A stretch of 64,000 bases of DNA from assembly GCA_008636105.1 (NCBI GenBank), contig VSDH01000007.1, forward strand, positions 1-64,000, given 5' to 3'. This DNA comes from Candidatus Scalindua sediminis (GTDB taxonomy: Bacteria; Planctomycetota; Brocadiia; Brocadiales; Scalinduaceae). Made by a program: the position numbers and the translations under genes. The notes below the pieces were generated by a model. That model ran no database searches. It was not told the DNA's origin and worked only from the letters and a program-made list of their open reading frames with translations. Of the stretch, positions 26,371-36,256 are shown in pieces (within the stretch, counting starts at the first letter, position 1; every line of letters starts with the position of its first letter).

Positions 26371-27426
26371 ATGAAAAAGAAATTGTTTTTTTTGTTCAGC
26401 ATAATACTTTTTTTAAGTTCTTACATCTGGATTAAGGATGCCGCTGAGCCTGGTTGGAAGAAGTACCAGGTGGCATATTATGAGCAAAAAGTAAAAGAGG
26501 TAGAAAAAGAACTGCAAAACGAAACGGATATTGAAGTAATAGAGAAACTGAAGGAGAGACTAGCTAAGTTACAGAATCCAAAATATGAGATTAAACAAAT
26601 ACTTTTACAAGGGGAATATAGTTGGGCCAATCAGAGAAATGGACAGAAAGCTGACAGATGCATGACGTGCCATATAGACGAAGGAAAGCTGAAATACTCA
26701 CATCACACAGTTGTTAAGGACTTCCCTTTTGACATATACGGTTGTACTGTTTGCCATGGTGGAATAGGAAGGATGTTAGACGAAGAGCATGCTCATCATG
26801 ATATGTTTAAACATAAGAGACAGATGTATAAAAGGTTGGAGAATTCAGATGTAATCTTCGCGATGTGGGAAGAGTTGGCCACGCTTTCACTAGATGAAGA
26901 GATTGAATGGGGTGATTTTAAAAATAGAACTATAACAGGTGAAAAGGCGATATATATGGGAAGTGGTAGGTGTCTACGATGCCATACTGGTTTGACGGCA
27001 CCACATGTCGAAAGGTGGAAGAGGGTAAAATTCGAAAGTTTCAATGTTATACAGGAAGCACCTGATTTTATAGACGGTGATGAACATTATAGGAAGACGT
27101 GTTATGAATGTCATACAACAGGATATGATAAGGAAACAGGTACATATTCTGAAGAGGGAATAACGTGTGAGGCGTGTCATGGACCCGGAGAGGTTTATGG
27201 ATATTTTATGGATATTGGTAAGGCGCTAGAAGGCCAAAAAATCTCACGAATAACCACTGCTTACAACGTCTGTGGTAGCAATACCGGATGCCATAGAAGC
27301 AGGCGACATGAAAAGAGGGTAAAGTACTTCAGAGAGCACAAAGAGCATGACCCTTATGATTGGTTCCAACCAAAATATAAGAAACTTGTTAATGAATCTT
27401 TAGAAATGATAAAGGAAGGAAAATAA
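26371..27426 (+). CDS. Multihaem cytochrome c with five CxxCH sites and one CX5CH site
   Basis: This 351-residue protein has an N-terminal signal/anchor (residues 3-20), then a charged coiled coil ('EVEKELQNETDIEVIEKLKE'). Haem sites start at C97, C125, C201, C244 and C266, all CxxCH. A sixth possible site, C301-x5-C307-H308 ('CGSNTGCHRSRR'), has abnormal spacing. It probably carries electrons between the Rieske/cytochrome b core and the next octahaem protein on the outer or anammoxosome side of the membrane. Confidence 0.88.
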   Translation: MKKKLFFLFSIILFLSSYIWIKDAAEPGWKKYQVAYYEQKVKEVEKELQNETDIEVIEKLKERLAKLQNPKYEIKQILLQGEYSWANQRNGQKADRCMTCHIDEGKLKYSHHTVVKDFPFDIYGCTVCHGGIGRMLDEEHAHHDMFKHKRQMYKRLENSDVIFAMWEELATLSLDEEIEWGDFKNRTITGEKAIYMGSGRCLRCHTGLTAPHVERWKRVKFESFNVIQEAPDFIDGDEHYRKTCYECHTTGYDKETGTYSEEGITCEACHGPGEVYGYFMDIGKALEGQKISRITTAYNVCGSNTGCHRSRRHEKRVKYFREHKEHDPYDWFQPKYKKLVNESLEMIKEGK

Positions 27427-27484
27427 TTAAATAAATTATGATTTTTGCGGTAAACTTTGATAAGAGAAAGGGAGGATTTTTATA

Positions 27485-29263
27485 ATGAATCTTCTAAAAG
27501 CTTGTGCGATTGTCGTTTCAGTATCAATTATTTGTACGTTCCAGGGTAAGTTTGCAAAAGCTTCATCAGAATCAAGTGGCGCTTCTGCAGAAAATGTTGT
27601 TCTCGAGCCTATTACAAAAGAAATGCAGGAAAGGGCAAAGAATTACTATAGTGAAATTTATCCAAGTGAGCAGTTAAGGGCGTTGTATTCAGATAACGTC
27701 GGGCTGGAAAAAGGTGCAGGGCCATGGCAGGATTTCTACAAACCTGTGCCAATGCAAATGTACTGGTTTCCCTCAAGACACTATGTTAGACCTGATGGTA
27801 CCTATTACGATCAGCTCTTGGAAAAGTATAAGGCAGAAGAATGTGTGAAGTGCCATGAAGAAGTGACGCCGGGGATAGTACATGATTGGAGGAAATCGAC
27901 TCATGCAGATCCAAGAAAGAATAGTTATTTTTCACAAAAGACGAAACAGATAGAGGAATTACTGGAGCAAGAATTAAAGGAAGTTACGTGTAGTAATTGT
28001 CATGGTAAAGATCACAAAGAGCTTTATATGCCGACACCTGATGTATGTGGAGAATGTCACCCTAAGGAGGTAGGCGAGTATCTGGACGAAATGAAATATG
28101 GTCGGCCGAATCACGTAGATACGTTTTCGGCCAACGTAGTACCACCATGGTATCCGGAGAATGCAAGGCAGGGCTTGATTACGACCATGTTTGGTTGCGA
28201 TTATTGTCATGCCACTACTGAGAAGTGTGATATTTGCCATACAAGACATAGATTTTCGGCTGCTGAGGGTAGAAGGCCTGAGGCTTGCATTAGTTGCCAC
28301 ATGGGGTACGACCATCCTGATGCTGAATCTTATCTGGAATCAAAGATGGGAATAATATACCATCTCGAAGGAGAACACTGGGATTGGGAAAAACCACTTG
28401 GCCAAATGGTACCTGGTAAAGATTATAGAACTCCTACCTGTCAATTTTGTCATATGTATCAGGCGGAGGGGAAGTTCACACACACTACCGCAGCAAAGGG
28501 TATTTGGAGAATGGGTACTGTCCCACCAAAGAGTTTTGATTTTAAGTCTTCCTTAAAGGCCTATCCATATGGGGTAAAACTACCACCACTGGATTATAAA
28601 CTAGATATATATTCAGCGGAAAATAAGAAAAAACGAGAACAATGGATACAAATGTGTTCCAATTGCCACAGTCCCAGGTGGGCAAGACTTTACCTTGAAA
28701 ACCTGGATAATATGATGTTTGAACAGTGGCAACTGCAGGATAGGGCACACCTAATTCTGGACGAAATAGCAGCAGCAGATGCCTTTGACCCTCCGGTTTC
28801 AGAGAGAGACCCATACCCAATGGGAGAGGTACTTGCGGATGCATTAGGAGCCGACTTACTTGGAGATGCTATTTATAATGCGTTTAAGACCACTGGCGGC
28901 AAGATACCTGTATATGGACCCATTTTAGGCGTATACTCTGTGTTTATGGCTGGTAAGAATAATCCTTCGTATATAGAAAACTTGTATACCGATATGTGGT
29001 TTGGCGACAAGGCACATGCATACAAAGGTACTGCACACGTGCAGCAGGATATATCCTGGTGGTATGGTTCTTCTATGGTTTACAAGAAGATAAGTGCGAT
29101 GGAAAGTGAGGCGCAAAGATTAATAAGGGCCAAGGAAGTAGACAAAAAATTACTCAAAAAGGGTAGAAAAGGAGTACTTGGTGTACTTGGTGGTATTATT
29201 GTAGTTGCAGCAGTAGTAATTTTTGGCATTGCAGCAATGTCTAGAAAGAGAAAAGAAGATTAA
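27485..29263 (+). CDS. Membrane-anchored octahaem HAO-like cytochrome c
   Basis: This 592-residue protein has a signal peptide (residues 1-26) and eight CxxCH motifs (CVKCH, CSNCH, CGECH, CDYCH, CDICH, CISCH, CQFCH, CSNCH), and ends in a single membrane helix 'GVLGGIIVVAAVVIFGIAAM' plus a KRK stop-transfer. Haem number and spacing fit the hydroxylamine oxidoreductase family. Whether the crosslinking tyrosine of true HAO is present I could not decide by eye. Being in the bc cluster and anchored, it probably docks to that complex. From memory, anammox genomes have such a gene next to bc. Confidence 0.88.
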   Translation: MNLLKACAIVVSVSIICTFQGKFAKASSESSGASAENVVLEPITKEMQERAKNYYSEIYPSEQLRALYSDNVGLEKGAGPWQDFYKPVPMQMYWFPSRHYVRPDGTYYDQLLEKYKAEECVKCHEEVTPGIVHDWRKSTHADPRKNSYFSQKTKQIEELLEQELKEVTCSNCHGKDHKELYMPTPDVCGECHPKEVGEYLDEMKYGRPNHVDTFSANVVPPWYPENARQGLITTMFGCDYCHATTEKCDICHTRHRFSAAEGRRPEACISCHMGYDHPDAESYLESKMGIIYHLEGEHWDWEKPLGQMVPGKDYRTPTCQFCHMYQAEGKFTHTTAAKGIWRMGTVPPKSFDFKSSLKAYPYGVKLPPLDYKLDIYSAENKKKREQWIQMCSNCHSPRWARLYLENLDNMMFEQWQLQDRAHLILDEIAAADAFDPPVSERDPYPMGEVLADALGADLLGDAIYNAFKTTGGKIPVYGPILGVYSVFMAGKNNPSYIENLYTDMWFGDKAHAYKGTAHVQQDISWWYGSSMVYKKISAMESEAQRLIRAKEVDKKLLKKGRKGVLGVLGGIIVVAAVVIFGIAAMSRKRKED

Positions 29264-29327
29264 GGGCTTTATGGTGATTTCAAATAAAACTATTTAATTT
29301 TCATTGTTGTTCAATTTTGAAAGAAAA

Positions 29328-29356
29328 AGGCGCTCATTATTTGAGCGCCTTTTTTA
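29328..29356 (+). terminator. Terminator after the bc cluster
   Basis: AGGCGCTCA (29328-29336) pairs with TGAGCGCCT (29342-29350) around a short loop, followed by TTTTTT. This is a textbook intrinsic terminator, closing the six-gene cluster. Confidence 0.9.
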
Positions 29357-29499
29357 TGTCTGAAGTATGGGTGTATTAGCTGTATTAGCCTTGATTTATC
29401 CAGAAAATAAGAATAAAATTAATTTGTCAGTCTTTACTGGTCAGAGTTGCTTATTAACAACAAATTATCATAATTATAGTTTGATATTTCATAAGCGTA

Positions 29500-30891
29500 A
29501 TGCGTAATAATAACCTTTTTCTAAAAAATGGTTCTAAGATTGCCATAATTGGTGGAGGTCCTGCGGGGAGCTTTTTTGCGCATTTTGCGTCGCGATATGC
29601 TGCAGAAACGGGTATTGATGTATCTATAAAGATATTTGACAGGAAGAGCTTCTGTCAAAGGGGACCACGTGGTTGCAATATGTGTGCAGGTGTCATCTCT
29701 GAAAATCTATTTAATAAATTAGAAGAAGAAGGAATAAATATTGCTGAATTCTGTGTTCAAAGAAAAATAGAGGCTTACTGCTTCTACACACAGGATGACA
29801 GTGTATTTCTACATCACCCTGTTTCTGGACACACCCCAAAAATTGTTACTGTGTTTCGTGGAAATGGTCCTATGCAATCTCCACATGAAGGTAATATTAG
29901 TTTTGATGATTTTCTTTTGAATCATGTTGAGAAGCAGGGAGTAGAGGTAATTTTTGAGATTGTAAAAAGGCTTAAGCTACCTTCTAAAAAAGGAGGTCCT
30001 GTAAAAGTGATTTTTGGTGAAAGAAAGTCAGGAAAGGAATTTGAGGCGGATTTGGTGGTAGGTGCATTTGGCGTAAATACAGGGATGATGGAAAAGATTG
30101 GTCAAATGGATTTTGGCTATAAACCGCCGAAAACTGTACGAACCTGCCAATGTGAAATAATGTTGAGTCCTGAACATATAGAAAAGGCATTTGGCAATAA
30201 CGTTTTTGTTTTCGCATTGGGTAAAAAGGAACTTAAATTTGCATCAATTACACCAAAAGCTGATTATGTAACCGTTAATTTAGTAGGTAGACAGGATTTG
30301 ACAAGGAACAATCTGATAGACTTTCTTAATCATCAAGCGGTGAAAAGATTGATGCCAAAAGATTGGGAGATACCAAAGAGTTTCTGTATGTGTATCTCTA
30401 AGATTCCAGTGAGCTATGCAAAACATCCTTATACGGACAGGATAGTTGTATTAGGGGATGCAAGTATTTCAAGGTCTTATAAAAGTGGCATTGAGTCTGC
30501 CTTTAATATGGCAAAGTTATCGGCTTATACAGCTTTTAAGTGCGGAGTATCGGAAAAGGCGCTTATGAATGGTTATTTTAAACCGGCTAAAAGGGCTCTG
30601 GCTCGTGATAATTTATATGGTATTATGATGCTAAAAATTAACGATTTTTTGTCATCTCAAAGGCAAATAGCAAATGCTAATATAAGGATTATAAAATCCG
30701 ACAAGGATAAGGAAACTGCAAACCAAATTAATGAGATATTATGGAACATGCTTACGGGAAATGCACCTTACAAAGAAATATTTTATAAGGCAATGAAACC
30801 ACGCCTTGTTTTAAAGATGTTACCGATTGATGCGTTTGCATGGGTAAGACAAAAGTGGGATGATGTTGGTGCTTGGCTAAGAAGGAATTGA
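29500..30891 (+). CDS. Geranylgeranyl-reductase-like FAD oxidoreductase
   Basis: This 463-residue protein has the FAD loop 'IAIIGGGPAGSFFAHFAS' at residues 14-31, a cysteine motif 'CQRGPRGCNMCAGVISENL' and a second FAD segment 'RIVVLGDASISRSYKSGIES'. The family reduces isoprenoid double bonds or related lipids, but substrates vary widely and are not predictable here. A closely similar, fused double version follows eight bases later. Confidence 0.82.
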   Translation: MRNNNLFLKNGSKIAIIGGGPAGSFFAHFASRYAAETGIDVSIKIFDRKSFCQRGPRGCNMCAGVISENLFNKLEEEGINIAEFCVQRKIEAYCFYTQDDSVFLHHPVSGHTPKIVTVFRGNGPMQSPHEGNISFDDFLLNHVEKQGVEVIFEIVKRLKLPSKKGGPVKVIFGERKSGKEFEADLVVGAFGVNTGMMEKIGQMDFGYKPPKTVRTCQCEIMLSPEHIEKAFGNNVFVFALGKKELKFASITPKADYVTVNLVGRQDLTRNNLIDFLNHQAVKRLMPKDWEIPKSFCMCISKIPVSYAKHPYTDRIVVLGDASISRSYKSGIESAFNMAKLSAYTAFKCGVSEKALMNGYFKPAKRALARDNLYGIMMLKINDFLSSQRQIANANIRIIKSDKDKETANQINEILWNMLTGNAPYKEIFYKAMKPRLVLKMLPIDAFAWVRQKWDDVGAWLRRN

Positions 30892-30898
30892 GTGTCCT

Positions 30899-33628
30899 AT
30901 GAAAGATAGAGATTTTTTTCTAAGTGATGGTTCACAGATTGCCATAATTGGAGGAGGTCCTGCTGGGAGTTTTTTCGCTCACTTTGCTTCCAAAATTGCT
31001 AAGGAAAGAGGCATAAACGTTGGAATAACCATATTTGAAGGAAAGAATTTTTGCCAAAAGGGGCCTCGTGGCTGCAATATGTGTTCAGGAGTTATTTCAG
31101 AAAAACTTTATGGCGATTTAAAAAGCCAAGAAATACTTATCCCGGAAAGATGCATTCAAAGAGAAATTGATAGCTATCATTTTCAAACACAGGATGGTTG
31201 TATAGAAGTTCACAATCCAAGACCATCTACAGGAAAAAAGATAGTAACCGTTTGCAGGGGCGATGGGCCGATGTTTTCACGACAGTCTAAAAGTATAAGC
31301 TTTGACAACTTCCTTTTAAGGCACGTTGAGAGTATGGGTGTAAAGATTAGTTCTGAGATTGTGAAGGACGTTGTCTTGCCTTCAAATTCAGAGGAACGGG
31401 TAAGGATAATTTTTGGAAAGGAAGGCTCAAGAAAGGAACTAGCTGCAGATTTGGTAGTGGGTGCGTTTGGATTAAATACCGGCATGTTGGAAAGAATAAA
31501 GAGATTAAAATTTGGTTATGTTCCACCTCGTACTATCAGAGCTTGCCAGGCAGAGATTTATATAGGGGAGGAGAATGTTCATAAATATTTTAAAAATAAG
31601 ATTCACATTTTTTCACTAGGAATAAAACCTATTACATATGCCACTTTTACCCCCAGGGGTGACTATATAACTGTTACACTGATTGGTAAAACTGATTTAA
31701 ATAAAGCCCATTTACTTGAATTTCTTAACCACCCTATTATCCGCCATACGTTTCCAGAAGGTTGGAAAATGCCGAAAAGTTATTGTATTTGTTTTCCCAA
31801 GATATATGTCACGCAGGCAAAAAATCCGTTTACCGACAGGTTTGTCATTGTAGGAAGTGCCGCAATCTCCAGATATTTTAAAAACGGGATTGAATCTGCT
31901 TTTATTACCTCTAAGGTGGCAGCAAATAGTATTTTTGATCTAGGCGTTTCCCAAAAGGCTCTTTTAAGAGGTTATTATAAACCTGTCAGGAAGCTCTTTA
32001 GGTCCGACAATTATTATGGGAGGAAGCTATTTGAATTTAATGATTATATAACGTCTAGAAGGCGCATCTCGTCCAGTTACTTAGCATTCCTTAAATCAGG
32101 CAAGGATTCATCTACCGTAAAAAAGCAGTTAGAAATTATATGGAATATGTGTACGGGAAGTATACCCTATAAAGAGGTTTTTTTTAACATATTCAATCCG
32201 ATTTTTCAGTTTAAATTAATGCCTATTACTGTGACTGCTTTGATGAAACAAACTATTGAATCTACGGTTGGTGGTAGGGAGTTGAAACACGCAAAGAGAT
32301 TAAGGAGTTTGGCAAATAAGGGGCTTGGTCCCCTTGAAGATGGTCAAACGGTTGTGATTATTGGTGGTGGTCCTGCTGGCACGAGCTGCGCAATCACACT
32401 TAGCAAATTGGCTAAAAGACGTAACATAGATTTGAACGTAGTGTTGTATGAGGGTAAGGATTTTGGGAAAGATGAGCAGTTTAATCCATGTGTAGGGGTA
32501 CTATCCCCACCTATAGAAGAAATACTGGAAAAAGATTTGGGGATTCCATTTCCGCGTCATCTTATACTGGAAGAAATCCCGGCATATTACCTGCACTCTG
32601 ATGACGATGTGATAAAATTGGAGGGTGACGGTGAGGTGTCTCATGCAGTGCACAGAATGTTATTTGATAATTATCTATTACATGGGGCAAGAGATGCAGG
32701 AGTAAATATAATACGAAGCCGTATAACAAATATTGATATTGATTCAAGTGGCGTAATGGTTTATAGTGAAAAAGATAATAGAAGGGCTGATGTGTTAGTC
32801 GGAGCATTTGGCTTAGATGAGGGCGCTTGCAAGATGTTTGAAACAACAACACGTTATCGAACGGCTCAATATTTGAGTACAATTTTGACTAAGTTTTATC
32901 CTGAAAAAGAGGAGATGAAGAAGTTTGGGAACTGTATACATGCATTTCTTCCCTCACTTAAAGGAATAGAATTTGGTGCCATAACTCCCAAAATAGACCA
33001 TTTCGATATAAACATTGCGGGTTCGAAGGTTAATTGGCGCTGGATGGATAACTTTCTATTGCTTCCACAAGTGAACAAAGTTTTACCCCCTAACTTTGCT
33101 ATGCAAAGACACGAATTATCTTATAGCCGTTGGCAGTTTCCAACAGCCCCTGCAAAAAATCTCTTTGGTGATAGATATGTTACGATAGGTGATGCGGCGG
33201 GTATAGTTCGCGCCTTTAAAGGTAAAGGCGTAAATACCGCATGTGTTACTGGTATTAGGGCTGCAGAGGTTATGATGAATGTAGGCGTTTCCAAAGAGGC
33301 TTTTAAGGATTACTATGATAGTTTTTCTTATATAACGAATGATCTTCCCTATGGAAAGGCCGTTAGACGACTTGCAACATTCAGTTCGCATTTTGGCTTA
33401 TTCTCTCCGATGATTCAACTTGCAAAAGAAGATAAGGATTTAAAAATGGCTCTTTTCCATTCTGTTGCCGGCAGTAAAATGTTTAAGAAAATAATATTTG
33501 AGGCTATCAGCGTACAATTATCCTGGAAGATTGTAAAAATCCTTATTACATGGTTCTTAAAACAATTCTCTTTTATGACATGGGTGACAAAACCTGTAAG
33601 TAAGATTATAAAAAACAAGCGAATTTGA
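30899..33628 (+). CDS. Double-length fusion of two geranylgeranyl-reductase-like flavoproteins
   Basis: This 909-residue protein has a first half (about 1-450) that is a clear paralogue of the preceding gene ('IAIIGGGPAGSFFAHFASKI', 'CQKGPRGCNMCSGVISEKL'). The second half begins with its own FAD loop 'VVIIGGGPAGTSCAITLSKL' near residue 482, has 'NPCVGVLSPP' in the cysteine-motif position and 'GDRYVTIGDAAGIVRAFKGK' as the second FAD motif. Two complete oxidoreductase units are joined in one frame, so with the upstream gene the locus carries three such modules. No stop or frameshift marks the join. Confidence 0.82.
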   Translation: MKDRDFFLSDGSQIAIIGGGPAGSFFAHFASKIAKERGINVGITIFEGKNFCQKGPRGCNMCSGVISEKLYGDLKSQEILIPERCIQREIDSYHFQTQDGCIEVHNPRPSTGKKIVTVCRGDGPMFSRQSKSISFDNFLLRHVESMGVKISSEIVKDVVLPSNSEERVRIIFGKEGSRKELAADLVVGAFGLNTGMLERIKRLKFGYVPPRTIRACQAEIYIGEENVHKYFKNKIHIFSLGIKPITYATFTPRGDYITVTLIGKTDLNKAHLLEFLNHPIIRHTFPEGWKMPKSYCICFPKIYVTQAKNPFTDRFVIVGSAAISRYFKNGIESAFITSKVAANSIFDLGVSQKALLRGYYKPVRKLFRSDNYYGRKLFEFNDYITSRRRISSSYLAFLKSGKDSSTVKKQLEIIWNMCTGSIPYKEVFFNIFNPIFQFKLMPITVTALMKQTIESTVGGRELKHAKRLRSLANKGLGPLEDGQTVVIIGGGPAGTSCAITLSKLAKRRNIDLNVVLYEGKDFGKDEQFNPCVGVLSPPIEEILEKDLGIPFPRHLILEEIPAYYLHSDDDVIKLEGDGEVSHAVHRMLFDNYLLHGARDAGVNIIRSRITNIDIDSSGVMVYSEKDNRRADVLVGAFGLDEGACKMFETTTRYRTAQYLSTILTKFYPEKEEMKKFGNCIHAFLPSLKGIEFGAITPKIDHFDINIAGSKVNWRWMDNFLLLPQVNKVLPPNFAMQRHELSYSRWQFPTAPAKNLFGDRYVTIGDAAGIVRAFKGKGVNTACVTGIRAAEVMMNVGVSKEAFKDYYDSFSYITNDLPYGKAVRRLATFSSHFGLFSPMIQLAKEDKDLKMALFHSVAGSKMFKKIIFEAISVQLSWKIVKILITWFLKQFSFMTWVTKPVSKIIKNKRI

Positions 33629-36090
33629 TATCATTTAAAATGGGGGAAAAAGATATTTTTATTTTAGACGCCTTTAAGAAAAGAATACCTCCTACAGTCA
33701 TTGAAAAGGGAAGCGCCATATTAAAGGCAATCGAAATAAGATCATTAAAGAAGAAGACTATTTTTTTATTTTTAATACTGGCTGTTATCCCTTTGTTCGT
33801 AATGAGGGTGGTAGTTTATCCTAAGGCACAAAAGGCATTACAAGAGTCTTTAATACAGAATCTACAAGGCGTTGGATACAAACAAGCTGAACTCATCAAG
33901 GGTTGGATAGAAGAAAGAAAGGGTGATGTAAGGGTTATCGCAGAAAATCCTTTTACGCTCCTTGCTACAAGAATCACAATGGATGATGCGAGGTTCTGGC
34001 GCCTTTTGAGATATACTCACTATATAAGATACGAGTATGACTATAAGGAAGTTCTTATAAGTGATGCAGAAGGTATTGTTCACTTATCAACTACAAAGGG
34101 CAAAGTAGGCAAAAATATCTCTGAACACGAATATTTTAAGAAGGCAATGGACGGGGAAACATTCGTATCCCAGATAGTTCCTTCAGAGATTCCAATTGAA
34201 AATGAATTCGGACATTTAGAAGTAGGTATTCCAACCATGGTTGTCTCAACTCCTATTACTGACAGAAATAGAATTATGGGTGTTGCATGTCTCAGGGTTG
34301 ATGTAAATAAAATAAGTGAATTGATGAGAAGCATAAAATTAGGTGAGACTGGGGAAACATATCTCATTAATAAACAAGGATATATGGTAACAGAATCTCG
34401 ATTTGTTGCTTACTTAAAGAAGGAAGGTTTTATAAAAAAAAGGACTGCCCTGGAAATAAAGTTAATCAACCCTGAAACAGGAAAATTGACCAAGTCAGTC
34501 TCGGAATGTTTGAAGGGATACACAGGCTATGATGGAGAAGGTTATCTGGATTATCGTGGAATAAAGGTAATAGGTTTCTGGGAATGGATTTCTGAACTTG
34601 ATTGGGGGATAATCGCCGAAATTGATTATGACGAAGGTTATAAGGCTGTTAACAAACTGAATAGGAATGTTACAACTATTATGGTAATAGTCTCAATAGG
34701 AGTAATAGTGCTTGCCTTTTTTATGGGGCAAAGGATGACGGCTCCAATCCTTTATTTGACAGACGCAACAAGAAAAATGGCTTCAGGGGACCTTACTCAG
34801 GATGTAAAAATAGACACCAAGGATGAAATTGGTGAGCTTGCAGATTCCTTTAACATGATGACCAAAACCATAAAAAAGAGAAATGAGGAACTTCAATCTT
34901 CCAGTAATTTTATGGAGTCGATATTCGATGCCATAAGAGATCCCATGACTGTCCTTGGAAAGGATGGGACTATTATGCAAGTAAATAAGGTTGCAATGGA
35001 TACTTACGGTAAGGATATTATTGGAAAAAAATGCTACTGTGTCTATAAAGGTAGAGAAACTATCTGTGACGATTGTCCTACAATGAAGGCAATTGAAACA
35101 TTAACTCCTGCTACGGCAGAACACTATGTAGAAAGAGACAAAAAATATGTCTTTATTGCATCTTATCCTATTTTGGACAATGAAGGCGAATTAAAATCTA
35201 TAATAAAGATTGTTAGAGACATTACGGCACAGAAGAAACTTGAGAAGGAACTTCAGAACTATACCTCGAATCTGGAAAAGACTGTTGAAGAAAGGACTGG
35301 TGATCTGAAGATAATAAATAGGGAACTTGAACAAAGGAACGTTGAGATAGAAAAGGCGAATGAGGAATTACGTAGCCTTGATAAGATGAAAGACACAATG
35401 ATTCGAGACGTATCTCATGAATTAAAGTCACCAGTCGCACAAGTTCAAATGGCAATAGATCTCTGGACTAAGGAAGTAAAGCAAGAACAGGTAGATAGAA
35501 AAAAAGAAGAAAAACTGAGTAAAATAATTACCGATAACATCCAGAGGCTGTACAAGACGATACAAAGCATCCTGGCTTTATCGGTTTTGGAATCTGGCCG
35601 TGTGAAATACAAAAAGGAGCGTTTAGACCTGGAAGAGTTAATACACCAAGTAACTGAGGGATTAAAGTTAATAGCGGAGAAGAAAAATTTATCACTGACA
35701 GCAAAAGTTCCTGACAAATTACCAATTGTTTTGGGAGATAGAGAGGAAATTACCAGAGTTATTTCTAACTTAGTAGACAATGCTATAAAGTATTCTGAAT
35801 TTGGAGAGATTGTCATCTCTGCAGTGAGAAGGAATAGGGAAATAGAAGTAGCAGTTAAAGATTCGGGAGTTGGTATAAGTACGCCAAAGGGTCATTACGA
35901 CAAGCTTTTTGATAGGTTTTTCCAGGAAAAAGCGAGAAGTGATGGTTCTGGTGTTGGTCTCGCTATCTGTAAGAAGATTGTTGAGGCACATGGTGGTAGA
36001 ATTTGGGTTGAAAGTGAAGGCAAAGGTAAGGGGGCAATATTTAAGTTTAACTTACCTTTGAACAGCGAAAAAGAGGATAAGAAAGAGTAG
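33625..36090 (+). CDS. Sensor histidine kinase: dCache-HAMP-PAS-HisKA-HATPase
   Basis: This 821-residue membrane kinase has a first helix at about 46-66, a periplasmic dCache-like sensor to ~340, a second helix at about 348-370, HAMP, then a PAS domain with four cysteines (C470, C472, C481, C484: 'CYCVYKGRETICDDCP'). A coiled coil, HisKA with H598 ('RDVSHELKSPVAQ') and an ATPase with N, G1 and G2 boxes follow. The cysteine cluster could bind zinc or Fe-S and sense redox state. The TTG 33625 start overlaps the previous stop; ATG 33640 is an equal alternative. Paired with the receiver protein downstream. Confidence 0.88.
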   Translation: MISFKMGEKDIFILDAFKKRIPPTVIEKGSAILKAIEIRSLKKKTIFLFLILAVIPLFVMRVVVYPKAQKALQESLIQNLQGVGYKQAELIKGWIEERKGDVRVIAENPFTLLATRITMDDARFWRLLRYTHYIRYEYDYKEVLISDAEGIVHLSTTKGKVGKNISEHEYFKKAMDGETFVSQIVPSEIPIENEFGHLEVGIPTMVVSTPITDRNRIMGVACLRVDVNKISELMRSIKLGETGETYLINKQGYMVTESRFVAYLKKEGFIKKRTALEIKLINPETGKLTKSVSECLKGYTGYDGEGYLDYRGIKVIGFWEWISELDWGIIAEIDYDEGYKAVNKLNRNVTTIMVIVSIGVIVLAFFMGQRMTAPILYLTDATRKMASGDLTQDVKIDTKDEIGELADSFNMMTKTIKKRNEELQSSSNFMESIFDAIRDPMTVLGKDGTIMQVNKVAMDTYGKDIIGKKCYCVYKGRETICDDCPTMKAIETLTPATAEHYVERDKKYVFIASYPILDNEGELKSIIKIVRDITAQKKLEKELQNYTSNLEKTVEERTGDLKIINRELEQRNVEIEKANEELRSLDKMKDTMIRDVSHELKSPVAQVQMAIDLWTKEVKQEQVDRKKEEKLSKIITDNIQRLYKTIQSILALSVLESGRVKYKKERLDLEELIHQVTEGLKLIAEKKNLSLTAKVPDKLPIVLGDREEITRVISNLVDNAIKYSEFGEIVISAVRRNREIEVAVKDSGVGISTPKGHYDKLFDRFFQEKARSDGSGVGLAICKKIVEAHGGRIWVESEGKGKGAIFKFNLPLNSEKEDKKE

Positions 36091-36256
36091 TTCTTGACAT
36101 GCAGGCCTGATTATCAACTCTACCAACATTATTAGTGAAGTTGCAGACAATGAATATGGAAGCAGGAATAATGATATCATTGGTGGTGTTTCGAAGAACC
36201 AGAGTACATTGTGTAGATGAAAGTATGGTAGTTTTTCTTGAAAAAGGATGTGAGAG

